Both the position numbers and the translations under genes were made by a program. Below, piece after piece: positions 49,634 to 58,614 of a stretch of 64,000 nt of DNA. Position 1 is the first letter of the stretch, and every line of letters begins with the position of its first letter. The DNA lies in the NCBI RefSeq assembly GCF_000286835.2, contig NZ_AJYD02000013.1:806857-870856 (forward strand), given 5' to 3'. Source of the DNA: Enterovibrio norvegicus FF-33. GTDB taxonomy: Bacteria; Pseudomonadota; Gammaproteobacteria; Enterobacterales; Vibrionaceae. Below the pieces are notes generated by a model. The model did no database searches. It was not told the DNA's origin and worked only from the letters and a program-made list of their open reading frames with translations.

Positions 49634-51724
49634 ATGCTTAATCGGTTAAGAGATTTTCAACAATCAGCGAAGGGGCGAATTGGTATTCCTGTCGTGTTGC
49701 TGATGCTGCTCGCAATGGTGATTTTGCCCTTGCCACCGCTACTGCTCGATGCTCTGTTTACTTTCAATATCGTGTTGGCAATTTTGGTGTTGCTGGTCAG
49801 CACTAGTGCGAAACGACCGCTCGATTTCTCCATTTTCCCAACGATATTGCTGATCGCCACCCTTCTTCGCCTTGCGCTAAACGTGGCCTCCACCCGTATT
49901 GTATTGCTTGAAGGTCACAACGGAGGCGATGCCGCCGGTAAGGTCATTCAAGCCTTTGGTGAGGTGGTAATTGGTGGTAACTACCTGATTGGTATGGTGG
50001 TGTTCGTCATCTTGATGATCATTAACTTTGTGGTCATCACCAAAGGTGGCGAGCGGATATCCGAAGTCTCCGCCCGCTTTACCTTGGATGCCCTGCCGGG
50101 CAAACAGATGGCGATTGATGCGGATCTCAACGCGGGATTAATCGACCAAGAAACAGCTCGATTACGCCGTAAAGAAGTCGCCAATGAAGCGGATTTCCAC
50201 GGTTCAATGGACGGTGCGTCTAAGTTTGTACGCGGCGATGCCATCGCAAGCATGCTAATCCTGTTTATCAACTTAATTGGTGGTATCAGCATTGGTGTGT
50301 TTGACCATGGCCTAACCGGCTCAGAAGCACTAAAAACCTATGCCCTACTGACCATTGGTGATGGTTTGGTGGCGCAAATTCCGTCGCTATTGCTGGCAAC
50401 CGCAGCCGCTATCATTGTTACCCGTATTAATGATTCCGACAGCGGCATGGCGGAAACCATGCGCAAGCAAATGCTCGCCACCCCAGCAACGCTCTATACC
50501 GTTGCGGGCATCATGGTGGTGATTGGTATTGTTCCCGGCATGCCGCATCTGGCTTTTTTCAGCTTTGCGGGCGCCTTGGCTTTTGCGGGCTGGCGACAGA
50601 GCAAAGCGCCAGACAATGATTCGCAATTGGACGACGTTGAGGCTATTTCTCATGTGATGCAGCATGAGGAATCGCCGTTGTCTTGGGATGATATTCCCCA
50701 CGTTCACACGCTGTCACTCGCGCTGGGCTATCGTCTCGTGCATTTGGTCAACAAAGAGCAAGGCGCACCACTCACACAACGTATTCGTGGCGTTCGCCGC
50801 AACCTGTCTGAGCAGATCGGTTTTTTGCTCCCTGAAGTGCGTATTCGCGACAACTTAAGCCTGAAACCTAACCAGTACACCTTGTCGCTAAATGGCGAAG
50901 TGATTGAGCAAGGCTTTATCGAACCGGATCGCTTGATGGCTATTGCGGTGGGTGAAACCTACGGCGAAATCGACGGTATTTTGGGAAGCGACCCTGCCTA
51001 CCAATTGCCTGCGGTATGGATTGAACACACGGACAAAGCCAAAGCACTCAACATGGGCTATCAGGTGGTGGATGACAGTACCGTGATCGCGACCCACATC
51101 AGCAAAATCATTAAATCGAATCTGGCGGAGTTGTTTACCCACGACGACGTAGAAGCCATGAACCAACGTTTGACACAGCAAGCACCAAAGCTCGCGCAAG
51201 CATTGGGCGCAGCCCTGACACCTGCACAACAGCTGAAGGTTTACCGTCAATTGCTGCTTGATCAAGTGCCACTAAAAGACATTCGCACCATTGCCAACAC
51301 CATGTTGGATTCATCCGAAAACAGCAAAGACCCGATATTGCTGGCCGCCGATGTTCGCTGTACCTTGCGACGCACGCTGTTTAACCTCATCGCCGGACAA
51401 AAGAACGAGTTGAATGTGTACGCCCTTTCCGACGAATTGGAAAAGATGTTGCTAACGTCGTTACAGCAAGCACAAGCCAGTGGCCCAGTGATGCTTGATA
51501 GCTTCCCCATTGAGCCGAATATTTTGGGGCAGTTCCAACAGAACCTGCCATTAATTCGACAACAGCTTAAGCAACAAGGCATGGTACCCATCCTGCTAGT
51601 GATGCCACAGTTACGGCCGTTACTTGCACGTTATGCACGCACCTTTACCCAAGGATTGGCGGTGTTGTCATACAACGAAGTGCCCGAGAATAAGCAAATT
51701 AACGTGGTAGGAAACCTTGGCTAA
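49634..51724 (+). CDS. flhA: Lateral flagellar export protein FlhA
   Basis: A 696-residue export-apparatus protein. The N-terminal half has about eight membrane helices, beginning GIPVVLLMLLAMVILPLPPL, and the FHIPEP-type signature around DALPGKQMAIDADLNAGLID. The C-terminal ~350 residues form the cytoplasmic nonameric ring that binds chaperone-substrate complexes. Start at the ATG at 49634 with AAGGAACAG upstream; similarity begins at LNRLRDF. It follows flhB by 105 bases. A degenerate EAL-domain gene overlaps its last 8 bases. Size is normal. Confidence 0.96.
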   Translation: MLNRLRDFQQSAKGRIGIPVVLLMLLAMVILPLPPLLLDALFTFNIVLAILVLLVSTSAKRPLDFSIFPTILLIATLLRLALNVASTRIVLLEGHNGGDAAGKVIQAFGEVVIGGNYLIGMVVFVILMIINFVVITKGGERISEVSARFTLDALPGKQMAIDADLNAGLIDQETARLRRKEVANEADFHGSMDGASKFVRGDAIASMLILFINLIGGISIGVFDHGLTGSEALKTYALLTIGDGLVAQIPSLLLATAAAIIVTRINDSDSGMAETMRKQMLATPATLYTVAGIMVVIGIVPGMPHLAFFSFAGALAFAGWRQSKAPDNDSQLDDVEAISHVMQHEESPLSWDDIPHVHTLSLALGYRLVHLVNKEQGAPLTQRIRGVRRNLSEQIGFLLPEVRIRDNLSLKPNQYTLSLNGEVIEQGFIEPDRLMAIAVGETYGEIDGILGSDPAYQLPAVWIEHTDKAKALNMGYQVVDDSTVIATHISKIIKSNLAELFTHDDVEAMNQRLTQQAPKLAQALGAALTPAQQLKVYRQLLLDQVPLKDIRTIANTMLDSSENSKDPILLAADVRCTLRRTLFNLIAGQKNELNVYALSDELEKMLLTSLQQAQASGPVMLDSFPIEPNILGQFQQNLPLIRQQLKQQGMVPILLVMPQLRPLLARYARTFTQGLAVLSYNEVPENKQINVVGNLG

Positions 51725-52535
51725 TTTCACGCTTCACCAGGTGATGCATCAAACTTTACGTCACCTTATCGAGCAGCATGTCGTTACGGATGACGATGCG
51801 CTGATCCTCGCCGCTTTTTTACAAAACGATATTCGCCATGTGTGTCAGGCCATTCGTGATGTACGTTCTGGTGTGGTGGTTTATCAACATGTGACACTGC
51901 GCTTTGGCAGTCGTGGAGAGCAAAGCGTTTACAGCTTTGATTTGTCTGACGGTATGCGTTTTAGTCTTGACCTTTACAGCTTGTATTTGGCGCTACGCCA
52001 AAGCCGCTTTCAAATTGATACCTTTCACCCTGATTTGGTCAGCGATGTCGTGGTACCCGTTGATGCCAATGCGCTGATCTGGTCAACGGGGCAGCATGCT
52101 CTCACCCAGATGCTGCAACTGGACAAAGCGGCCTTTTCGTTTCTTATTCCTTCGTTGCAGATCAATGTCAGTGACGAGGCACAGCCTCGTCTTGTTAGCT
52201 TGCTGGCGACATTACGCGTGCGATCAGCTGCACTTTGGTTTGATATATCCATTCCCTGTCACCACATTGAATTAATGAAACGTCACCGTCCAGACAGGGT
52301 GAAATTGGCCATTACTTTAGCCAGTAAACAGGATCGTAGCGGCTTATTGCCCTTGATTCGCTTTTTTCGATCTCATCGATTGCCTTGGGTGGCAGGACGT
52401 ATTTCCAGCCAAAGTGAGCTGAATCAGTTTCGCCTACTGGGCGCATCACACTACTTTGGCTATGTCAGCGACATTCCAACGTCTTTATCCTTTAAGGGCT
52501 TCGACAACCCTGACACCAGCCAAAACGTGGAATAG
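51717..52535 (+). CDS. Degenerate EAL-domain protein coupled to flhA
   Basis: A 272-residue soluble protein. The C-terminal half follows the EAL (c-di-GMP phosphodiesterase) pattern without the catalytic residues: LVSLLATLRVRSAALWFDIS where DDFGxG is expected, then HRPDRVKLAITLA (usual pd-KID), and PWVAGRISSQSELNQFRLLG followed by ASHYFGYV, which parallels the AEGVET...LG...QGY stretch. The EAL triad itself is absent. Such proteins (for example YdiV) bind partners rather than hydrolyse c-di-GMP; a regulatory role in lateral flagella is inferred. It probably starts with TTG at 51717 (GGAAA upstream), overlapping flhA by 8 bases. A GTG or ATG nine codons later is possible. It is the last gene of the operon. 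Confidence 0.7.
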   Translation: MANFTLHQVMHQTLRHLIEQHVVTDDDALILAAFLQNDIRHVCQAIRDVRSGVVVYQHVTLRFGSRGEQSVYSFDLSDGMRFSLDLYSLYLALRQSRFQIDTFHPDLVSDVVVPVDANALIWSTGQHALTQMLQLDKAAFSFLIPSLQINVSDEAQPRLVSLLATLRVRSAALWFDISIPCHHIELMKRHRPDRVKLAITLASKQDRSGLLPLIRFFRSHRLPWVAGRISSQSELNQFRLLGASHYFGYVSDIPTSLSFKGFDNPDTSQNVE

Positions 52536-52555
52536 AGATCACCAAAATGCTTATA

Positions 52556-52581
52556 AATCCGCGATTTCGCGGATTTTTTTC
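52556..52581 (+). terminator. Terminator of the fliM operon
   Basis: AATCCGCGA / TCGCGGATT stem followed by seven T residues. It separates the export operon from lafA. Confidence 0.92.
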
Positions 52582-52676
52582 ATTCTGAGATTAATTCTGT
52601 GCAACAAGCGTCCGCCTCTAGTTAGTGAGCAGGGATCATCCCTCGCAACCAATGACTGTGAACCAAGGAGTTTAAG

Positions 52677-53525
52677 ATGGCTTTATCAATGCACACTAAC
52701 TACGCGTCGCTTGTTACTCAGAATACACTGAATGGCACCAGCAACCTTTTGAACACTGCAATGGAGCGCTTGAGCACCGGTTACCGCATTAACTCTGCGG
52801 CGGACGATGCAGCTGGCCTACAAATTTCTAACCGTCTGGAAGCACAAACACGCGGCATGTCAGTAGCAATGCGTAACGCACAAGATGGTATGTCAATGCT
52901 GCAAACGGCTGAAGGTGCGTTTGACGAGTCGACCAACATTCTTTACCGCATGAACGACCTAGCGACACAAGCATCGAACGGCACCAACACCGATGCAGAC
53001 AAAGACGCACTGCAAAAAGAATTCAGTGAGTTAGGTGCAGAGCTTACCAACATCATGACCAATACCAAGTACGCGGGTGATGCACTTATCACCGCCGCTG
53101 GTATTAAAACAGGCGGTCTAACGCTGCAAATCGGCGCTTCTTCTGCTGAAACGCTTGACCTAGCAACAACGGTTGATACGGATGTTATCGCCGCACACAC
53201 TGCGCTTTCAGCCACTGTCCCAGCGCTAGATATTGGTTCTGCGGGTGATTCAGGTGCTGCGATGGACGCTCTGGCGACGGCGCTGGATGAAGTGGGTGCC
53301 GCGCGTGCCGGTTTGGGTGCGACAATTAACCGTCTAGACCACACCGTTGTTAACTTGGGCAACATGTCAGAAAACACTGCTGCAGCGAAAGGCCGTATCA
53401 CGGATGCAGACTTTGCCGTTGAATCATCAAACATGACTAAAAACCAAATGCTGATGCAAGCAGGCACCACCGTTCTGTCTCAGACTAACCAGCTGCCTGG
53501 CATGGCGATGTCACTGCTGCGTTAA
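52677..53525 (+). CDS. lafA: Lateral flagellin LafA
   Basis: A 282-residue flagellin with the conserved D0/D1 helices at both ends: [20 protein letters not shown] and [20 protein letters not shown] at the N-terminus, and [20 protein letters not shown] through [13 protein letters not shown] at the C-terminus. The variable central region is short (~residues 135-205), as in vibrio lateral flagellins of ~285 residues. It polymerises into lateral filaments used for swarming. AAGGAG lies before the start. Strong expression from a sigma-28-type promoter is expected but no clear match was found in the 100 bases upstream. A strong terminator follows. Confidence 0.95.
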   Translation: MALSMHTNYASLVTQNTLNGTSNLLNTAMERLSTGYRINSAADDAAGLQISNRLEAQTRGMSVAMRNAQDGMSMLQTAEGAFDESTNILYRMNDLATQASNGTNTDADKDALQKEFSELGAELTNIMTNTKYAGDALITAAGIKTGGLTLQIGASSAETLDLATTVDTDVIAAHTALSATVPALDIGSAGDSGAAMDALATALDEVGAARAGLGATINRLDHTVVNLGNMSENTAAAKGRITDADFAVESSNMTKNQMLMQAGTTVLSQTNQLPGMAMSLLR

Positions 53526-53569
53526 TCGCCACACAATTTCTCCTTTATCCTCCCTTGGATATTTTTCTC

Positions 53570-53593
53570 AACCTCCTTCGGGAGGTTTTTTTG
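53570..53593 (+). terminator. Terminator of lafA
   Basis: AACCTCC-TTCG-GGAGGTT stem with a TTCG tetraloop and seven T residues. Confidence 0.95.
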
Positions 53594-53738
53594 TGGAAAT
53601 TCCGAGAGGCGGTTTTATCCCCAAACACACCGAAAATTCAGTTTGTTTGGGGATATTTTTTCAGACCCTAACATCCACGAATTATCCATCGAGAGGTCTT
53701 TATCTGGCCGCTAACAAGCGAGAGGGTCTATCGAAATA

Positions 53739-54725
53739 CTAATGAGGGCCATGGGATAATGTTAATGCCAAATCCCACAAGGATTCAGGAACATCGACCT
53801 CCGTCAGCTCGTTGATAAACTGGCCCGGTAAACGCGTTCCCTCGTCTTGAGAAACCAGATCGCCAACTTGTTTACAACGTTCATAAAATGATTCGGAATT
53901 GGCAGGGTCAATCACCAAGAAATATTGGCCCAAATCATGAGGGTCGCCCTGTGCCGCTTTTAGGGGTTTGACGAACTGCGATGCAATTCCCCCTGTTAAC
54001 CCTGCCGTCAACAACTCCGCCATTAAGCCAAACCCCCAGCCTTTGTACCCACCAGCAGAGACCAATGAACCGGCTAGTGCTTTGTGTGGGTCAGTGGTTG
54101 GATTGCCAAGTTCATCAAGCGCCCAGCCTTCAGGAATGCTTTCACCTGCTTCTTTCGCCATCGTGATTTTGCCAAGGGCGACAACCGTGGTGGATTGATC
54201 AAACTGCATGGCTATGCCGCCTTCACCATCTGGGACAGAAAAGGCCACTGGGTTAGTGCCAATGGTGCGGATTTTCCCGCCGGGCGGCGCGACAATAGGA
54301 GAAGAGTTCGTAAAACCGAGAGCGATAAAGCCACGACGGGCAAACTGTTCGGTGAAATACCCTAATGACGTACACGTATGACTATGACCAATCGCTAATG
54401 CAGCGAGGCCATTCTCAGAGGCGGCAGTTAACGCGGATGGAAAAGCGCGAACAAAAGCCGCTTGTGCAAACCCGAATTTGGCATCGACTTGAACAACACC
54501 AGGCTTGGGTGTCGTGATTAACGGTTCGGCGTCTTTTGATACACGCCCTGACACAAGTTGCTCGCAATAACTTTGTAAATAGTACAAGCCGCAGATTCGG
54601 TTTTGTCTGGACTCGTTTTTTGCGACAGCAAGCGCGACAGATTCTGCGATCCACGGTAAAGCGCCATGTTTTTCTAACGCTGTTTTACACACCTCATGAA
54701 TCTCGGAAATGGCAATAACTGGCAT
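53739..54725 (-). CDS. Ldh family oxidoreductase (malate/lactate dehydrogenase 2 type)
   Basis: A 328-residue NAD(P)-dependent oxidoreductase of the Ldh_2 family. This family includes malate, ureidoglycolate and 2,3-diketogulonate enzymes and delta1-piperideine/pyrroline-2-carboxylate reductase (DpkA). Family segments: ESRQNRICGLYYLQSYCEQL, LAIGHSHTCTSLGYF and PPGGKIRTIGTNPVAFSVPD. I start at 54725 because AAAGGAG precedes that ATG. It is the last gene of the sarcosine-oxidase operon, separated from soxG by 39 bases, so it may reduce an imino acid formed by amine oxidation; the actual substrate is unknown. Confidence 0.85.
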   Translation of the reverse strand: MPVIAISEIHEVCKTALEKHGALPWIAESVALAVAKNESRQNRICGLYYLQSYCEQLVSGRVSKDAEPLITTPKPGVVQVDAKFGFAQAAFVRAFPSALTAASENGLAALAIGHSHTCTSLGYFTEQFARRGFIALGFTNSSPIVAPPGGKIRTIGTNPVAFSVPDGEGGIAMQFDQSTTVVALGKITMAKEAGESIPEGWALDELGNPTTDPHKALAGSLVSAGGYKGWGFGLMAELLTAGLTGGIASQFVKPLKAAQGDPHDLGQYFLVIDPANSESFYERCKQVGDLVSQDEGTRLPGQFINELTEVDVPESLWDLALTLSHGPH

Positions 54726-54764
54726 ACATACTCCTTTAGAATTTGTCACTAAAATCAGGTGTTA

Positions 54765-55385
54765 TTAATTGTCTGAGAATCTCTCTTTGTCGGTTGTCTG
54801 TTGAAACTCCAAAGCGGCATCTTCAAGCGCATGCCATAAATAGCCCGCACTTGAAATATCACTCAAAATGAAGAAACGCGTTTGTTTAAAAGCGGACTGT
54901 GATGTGTTGACGACGACAGAAGAAACACGCGCCACGGATGTTTGGGCGATATGACCGGGCGTAAATACATCGGGTTGAAAATCAACCGCACACACTTTCG
55001 CAAACATCTGCGGGCAAGCATCGCCCGTGAGAACAAACATCGCCGAACTGTGTTGGCAATATAATCGAGTCACTTGGCTGGCGTTAAGCGCGGCTTTTTC
55101 CAGTTCCAGAATGGCTTCAGTGTGTTGATGTTCCACATCAAGAACCCAAAACTCCGTGAGGCTAAGCCTTAGCACCCATAAACCGTTGCGCATTTCGACG
55201 GCGTTATTAGGTTGAGGAGGTATTTCAAGCCCCTGCTGCTCTAAAAAAGAAGCAGCGTGTTGACCTCTGAATCCAACACGGTTTGAGGTGGTTGCATCAA
55301 AAAACGAAATTGAAGACAGACAATATGTTTGCACAATATCGCTGTGTCTCAATGCTGGCTGTGTGCTGACTAAAAATGAAAACAT
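54765..55385 (-). CDS. soxG: Sarcosine oxidase gamma subunit
   Basis: A 206-residue gamma subunit of heterotetrameric sarcosine oxidase, with a GcvT-like fold. Recognisable parts: VGFRGQHAASFLEQQGLEIP, LRLSLTEFWVLD and QSAFKQTRFFILSDISSAGY. Conservation is low in this subunit; its place right after soxA is the main support. CAGGAGG before the ATG at 55385 overlaps the end of soxA, leaving a one-base gap between the two reading frames. It helps to assemble the folate-binding side of the complex. Confidence 0.85.
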   Translation of the reverse strand: MFSFLVSTQPALRHSDIVQTYCLSSISFFDATTSNRVGFRGQHAASFLEQQGLEIPPQPNNAVEMRNGLWVLRLSLTEFWVLDVEHQHTEAILELEKAALNASQVTRLYCQHSSAMFVLTGDACPQMFAKVCAVDFQPDVFTPGHIAQTSVARVSSVVVNTSQSAFKQTRFFILSDISSAGYLWHALEDAALEFQQTTDKERFSDN

Positions 55386-55386
55386 G

Positions 55387-58296
55387 CTAAATGACCTCCT
55401 GTCGCGCACCTTCCGGATCATAAAAAGGTAACTTGACCACTTCCGGCCATACTTCTTTGCCGTCGACCCTGATAGGGAACAACGTACCGGGTTCTTGTTG
55501 ATCAATGCCGACAAACGCCAGACCAATATAGGCATCTAACGTTGCCGAAAAATCACACGACGTCACATTTCCCGTGATGCTTGAATCCTGACCCGCTTTA
55601 TCCAACACAAGGTGGCCTTCTTCTGGCTTCGCAGACGATTTATCGAGTGTAAAACCAACCAGTTTTCGGGTTTGCTCGCGGCGCATCACTATCTCAACTG
55701 AGCGTGAACCCACATAGAAAGGCTTGGCTTTCGCGATGGCCCATCCCAAGGACAATTCACCGGGGTGTGACATACCATCGGTGTCTTGCCCAACGATAAT
55801 GTGGCCTTTTTCCAGACGAAGAAGCCGCTGTGCTTCTACGCCAAAGGGACGCATCTCAAATTCTTCTCCGGCGGATATCAGTAAATCCCAAACCTTGAGC
55901 GCGAACAGTGTGGGCATGTGGATCTCATACCCGAGTTCCCCAACAAAACCGACGCGCATCAATCGAACTGGCATGCCGCTAATATGTCCCTCTCGGTAGG
56001 CCAAATAGGGGAACGCCTCCGGGGTGAAATCGACGTCTTCACACACTTTCTCGAGGACTTTCCTCGCGTTTGGCCCGGCGACATTCACCGCTGAAAATGC
56101 GGAGGTCACATTGGCAATATCGACATCTAATCGCCACTGGGCATTCCACTTTTTCATTTCACGATAAACCGCATCAACGCCGCTCGTTGTCGCAGTCACG
56201 TAATAATGGTCGTCTGCAATACGACACGCGACGCCGTCATCCACCACCACGCCTTGCTCATTGGTCAACACGGCATAACGCGTTTTACCAACGGGCGGCT
56301 TAACAAACGCAAAGGTATACATTCGATTCAAAAACTCTGGCGCATCTGGCCCATAAACTTCGATACCACCCAATGTGCTGACATCAACGATGCCGACATT
56401 TTGTCGCACAGCTAACGCTTCTTGCTGAATGCGTTCATGTCGATGTTCAGGGTCGCCATAATAAGCAGGACGACGCCATGCGCCCGCAGGCATGAACTGT
56501 GCGCCCAGATCTTCATGCCTTGAATGCATGGGCGTGAGGCGAACAGGGTTAAAAATTCGACCCGCTAAATAGGCGAGCTTTTCGGGGATAAATGGCGGAC
56601 GCGCAGTGGTTACGCCCGTTTCACTGACCGTTCTGCCTGTGGCCTCGGCAACCAATCTCGCGCTGGCCAAGGCGGAATGGCGTCCCTGAGAGGGGCCCAT
56701 GCCAACAGTCGAAAAACGTTTAACCAGTTGAATGTCTCGATAACCTAAACGCGTGGCATTCACGATATCTTTTGATTGAAGATCTTCATCAAAATCGACA
56801 AAGTCTTTCCCTTTAGGATGAGGAAATATAGGCCAAGGGAAATTGGTTGAAAGATCGCACTCAACCCTGTCACTGACAACATCAGACAGCCCGAGTTTAG
56901 TTAAACAGGTTTGCGCCGCGTTTTGTCCATCTGCCAGCACTTTATCAAGGTCATGAATGCCATTAACAGAGCCCGCAATGTGCAGATTGTCGGGTAGGTT
57001 TTTAAGCGTAAAACGTGCGTTGCTGTCGTCATAGCTGAGTTGTGCGCCTGCTTGACATAACAACTGGTAAGTCGGCATGTAACCGGCTGACACACAAAGC
57101 AGATCGCAGGGTATTGTTGATACTTTTTGTGTGACCTTGTATTGGTCGTCGATAGAATAGATCTCGACCGATGAAAGGTGGTTGTTGCGTGCTTGCGCTT
57201 CATAAACCGTCGCCCCCAATATGACGGGGATACCCAGAGTTTGAACCGCATCGACCAGATCAGCGCGTCTCTGGCTTTTACGCATGTCGACGACGGAAAC
57301 AACGTCTACGCCCTGTTTAGCAAGCTCGATGGCGGCTAAATAGCCATCGTCATTGCCCGTTAGTACCACCGATTTTTTGCCCGGTTTGATGGCGTAGTGT
57401 TTCATTAGTCGCATTGCGGCGCTGCATAAAACGATGCCGGGAATGTCATTGTTTCTAAATACGACGTGCTGTTCGAATTCGCCTGACGCGACAATGCACT
57501 GTTTAGCCCTGACCTTATACATGCGATTGGCGGTGAGCACGGGCAGGTAATTATCGGTGAACCACGCATTACAAACCGCATCGGTTAAGACGCGGATCTT
57601 GGGGTGATTGGAGACGCTCGATTTGAGTTTGGCGAGTACGTCATCTGCCACATCACCATTGATATCGAATCGATGATAAGTCAGTGCGCCACCGAGTTGC
57701 TTGTTTTCGTCAACTAACAGTACGTTGGCACCGTGTTGCGCGGCGGTAATGGCCGCATTCAGTCCTGCTGGCCCCGCGCCGACCACCATCACATCACAAA
57801 ACAGGTAGGCTTTGTCATGATAAGTGGGGTCAAAATCTAGGTTGGCTTTCCCCAATCCCGCTTTTTTGCGAATGAGCGGCTCCCACTTATCCCAGACGCC
57901 CTTGGGCTTATAAAATGCGCGATAATAGAAGCCGACGGGCATAAACCGTCCGACTTTTTCTAACAAGGCATCTTTGTCGTTTTCCAGCGAGCCATTGTAA
58001 TTTTGCCCCATCACCCTTGGGGCTTGTGAAATATCAATGCGATCCGCTAATACATTGGCTTCGTCTGGCAATTGAACCAGGGTATTAGCATCTTGACCTG
58101 CCATCGTTAGCGGGCCACGAGGTCGGTGATATTTGAAGGAGCGTGACATCAGCCATTGCTGATTGGCAATAAGGGCGCTGGCAACGGTATCGCCTTCAAA
58201 ACCACTGTAGCGCGTTCCTTCAAATTCAAAGCTGATTGTCTTATCCCGAGAAATCAAAGAACCCATCGGCGGTGATAATCGTTTCTCATCACTCAT
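55387..58296 (-). CDS. soxA: Sarcosine oxidase alpha subunit
   Basis: A 969-residue alpha subunit. Order: an N-terminal 2Fe-2S-ferredoxin-like fold (~15-100; FEGTRYSGFEGDTVASALIA), an NAD-binding/pyridine nucleotide-disulfide oxidoreductase domain with VVGAGPAGLNAA (~171-182), and a C-terminal folate-binding GcvT-like part (~600-960; LEVKGxxP-like LRLEKGHIIVGQDTDGMSHP). It channels the methylene group from sarcosine oxidation to tetrahydrofolate. Length matches TsoA/SoxA (~965-1000). It overlaps soxD by 4 bases (ATGA). Confidence 0.95.
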   Translation of the reverse strand: MSDEKRLSPPMGSLISRDKTISFEFEGTRYSGFEGDTVASALIANQQWLMSRSFKYHRPRGPLTMAGQDANTLVQLPDEANVLADRIDISQAPRVMGQNYNGSLENDKDALLEKVGRFMPVGFYYRAFYKPKGVWDKWEPLIRKKAGLGKANLDFDPTYHDKAYLFCDVMVVGAGPAGLNAAITAAQHGANVLLVDENKQLGGALTYHRFDINGDVADDVLAKLKSSVSNHPKIRVLTDAVCNAWFTDNYLPVLTANRMYKVRAKQCIVASGEFEQHVVFRNNDIPGIVLCSAAMRLMKHYAIKPGKKSVVLTGNDDGYLAAIELAKQGVDVVSVVDMRKSQRRADLVDAVQTLGIPVILGATVYEAQARNNHLSSVEIYSIDDQYKVTQKVSTIPCDLLCVSAGYMPTYQLLCQAGAQLSYDDSNARFTLKNLPDNLHIAGSVNGIHDLDKVLADGQNAAQTCLTKLGLSDVVSDRVECDLSTNFPWPIFPHPKGKDFVDFDEDLQSKDIVNATRLGYRDIQLVKRFSTVGMGPSQGRHSALASARLVAEATGRTVSETGVTTARPPFIPEKLAYLAGRIFNPVRLTPMHSRHEDLGAQFMPAGAWRRPAYYGDPEHRHERIQQEALAVRQNVGIVDVSTLGGIEVYGPDAPEFLNRMYTFAFVKPPVGKTRYAVLTNEQGVVVDDGVACRIADDHYYVTATTSGVDAVYREMKKWNAQWRLDVDIANVTSAFSAVNVAGPNARKVLEKVCEDVDFTPEAFPYLAYREGHISGMPVRLMRVGFVGELGYEIHMPTLFALKVWDLLISAGEEFEMRPFGVEAQRLLRLEKGHIIVGQDTDGMSHPGELSLGWAIAKAKPFYVGSRSVEIVMRREQTRKLVGFTLDKSSAKPEEGHLVLDKAGQDSSITGNVTSCDFSATLDAYIGLAFVGIDQQEPGTLFPIRVDGKEVWPEVVKLPFYDPEGARQEVI

Positions 58297-58604
58297 GGTT
58301 GCGCTCCTTTTCCTTCGTCGGCGTCAGCATCGAAAGAGACTTTCTGCGTAAATATGTCGCTGGGATCATAAGTTCGAATAATCTCATCTGAGGCTGTGTG
58401 CCTTTCCGCGATAAACCAATAGCTAGATGCACTGTGAAACCACCATTCTTGAACCACTTTGACGGTGTTGTCTGAGTAAAAGACATAGTCAGCCCATTCT
58501 TTGTCAGTGCAGTTTTTATGATCGGGCATGGCTTTCACTTCACCACCGTAGACAAACTCATTGATGTTTCTTGGACCATTCAAGGGACAACGCATTATCT
58601 TCAT
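58293..58604 (-). CDS. soxD: Sarcosine oxidase delta subunit
   Basis: A 103-residue delta subunit beginning MKIMRCPLNGPRNINEFVYG. In characterised heterotetrameric sarcosine oxidase this subunit binds zinc through two N-terminal Cys and two His; here the first Cys (C6) is present but the position of the second reads Asn (CPLN instead of CPxC), so zinc binding may be lost or changed. ATG at 58604 has GGAGT upstream. It overlaps soxA by 4 bases and lies 10 bases after soxB, as in the standard soxBDAG order. Start chosen by that ribosome-binding site; a longer frame upstream overlaps soxB. Confidence 0.9.
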   Translation of the reverse strand: MKIMRCPLNGPRNINEFVYGGEVKAMPDHKNCTDKEWADYVFYSDNTVKVVQEWWFHSASSYWFIAERHTASDEIIRTYDPSDIFTQKVSFDADADEGKGAQP

Positions 58605-58614
58605 ATCAATACTC

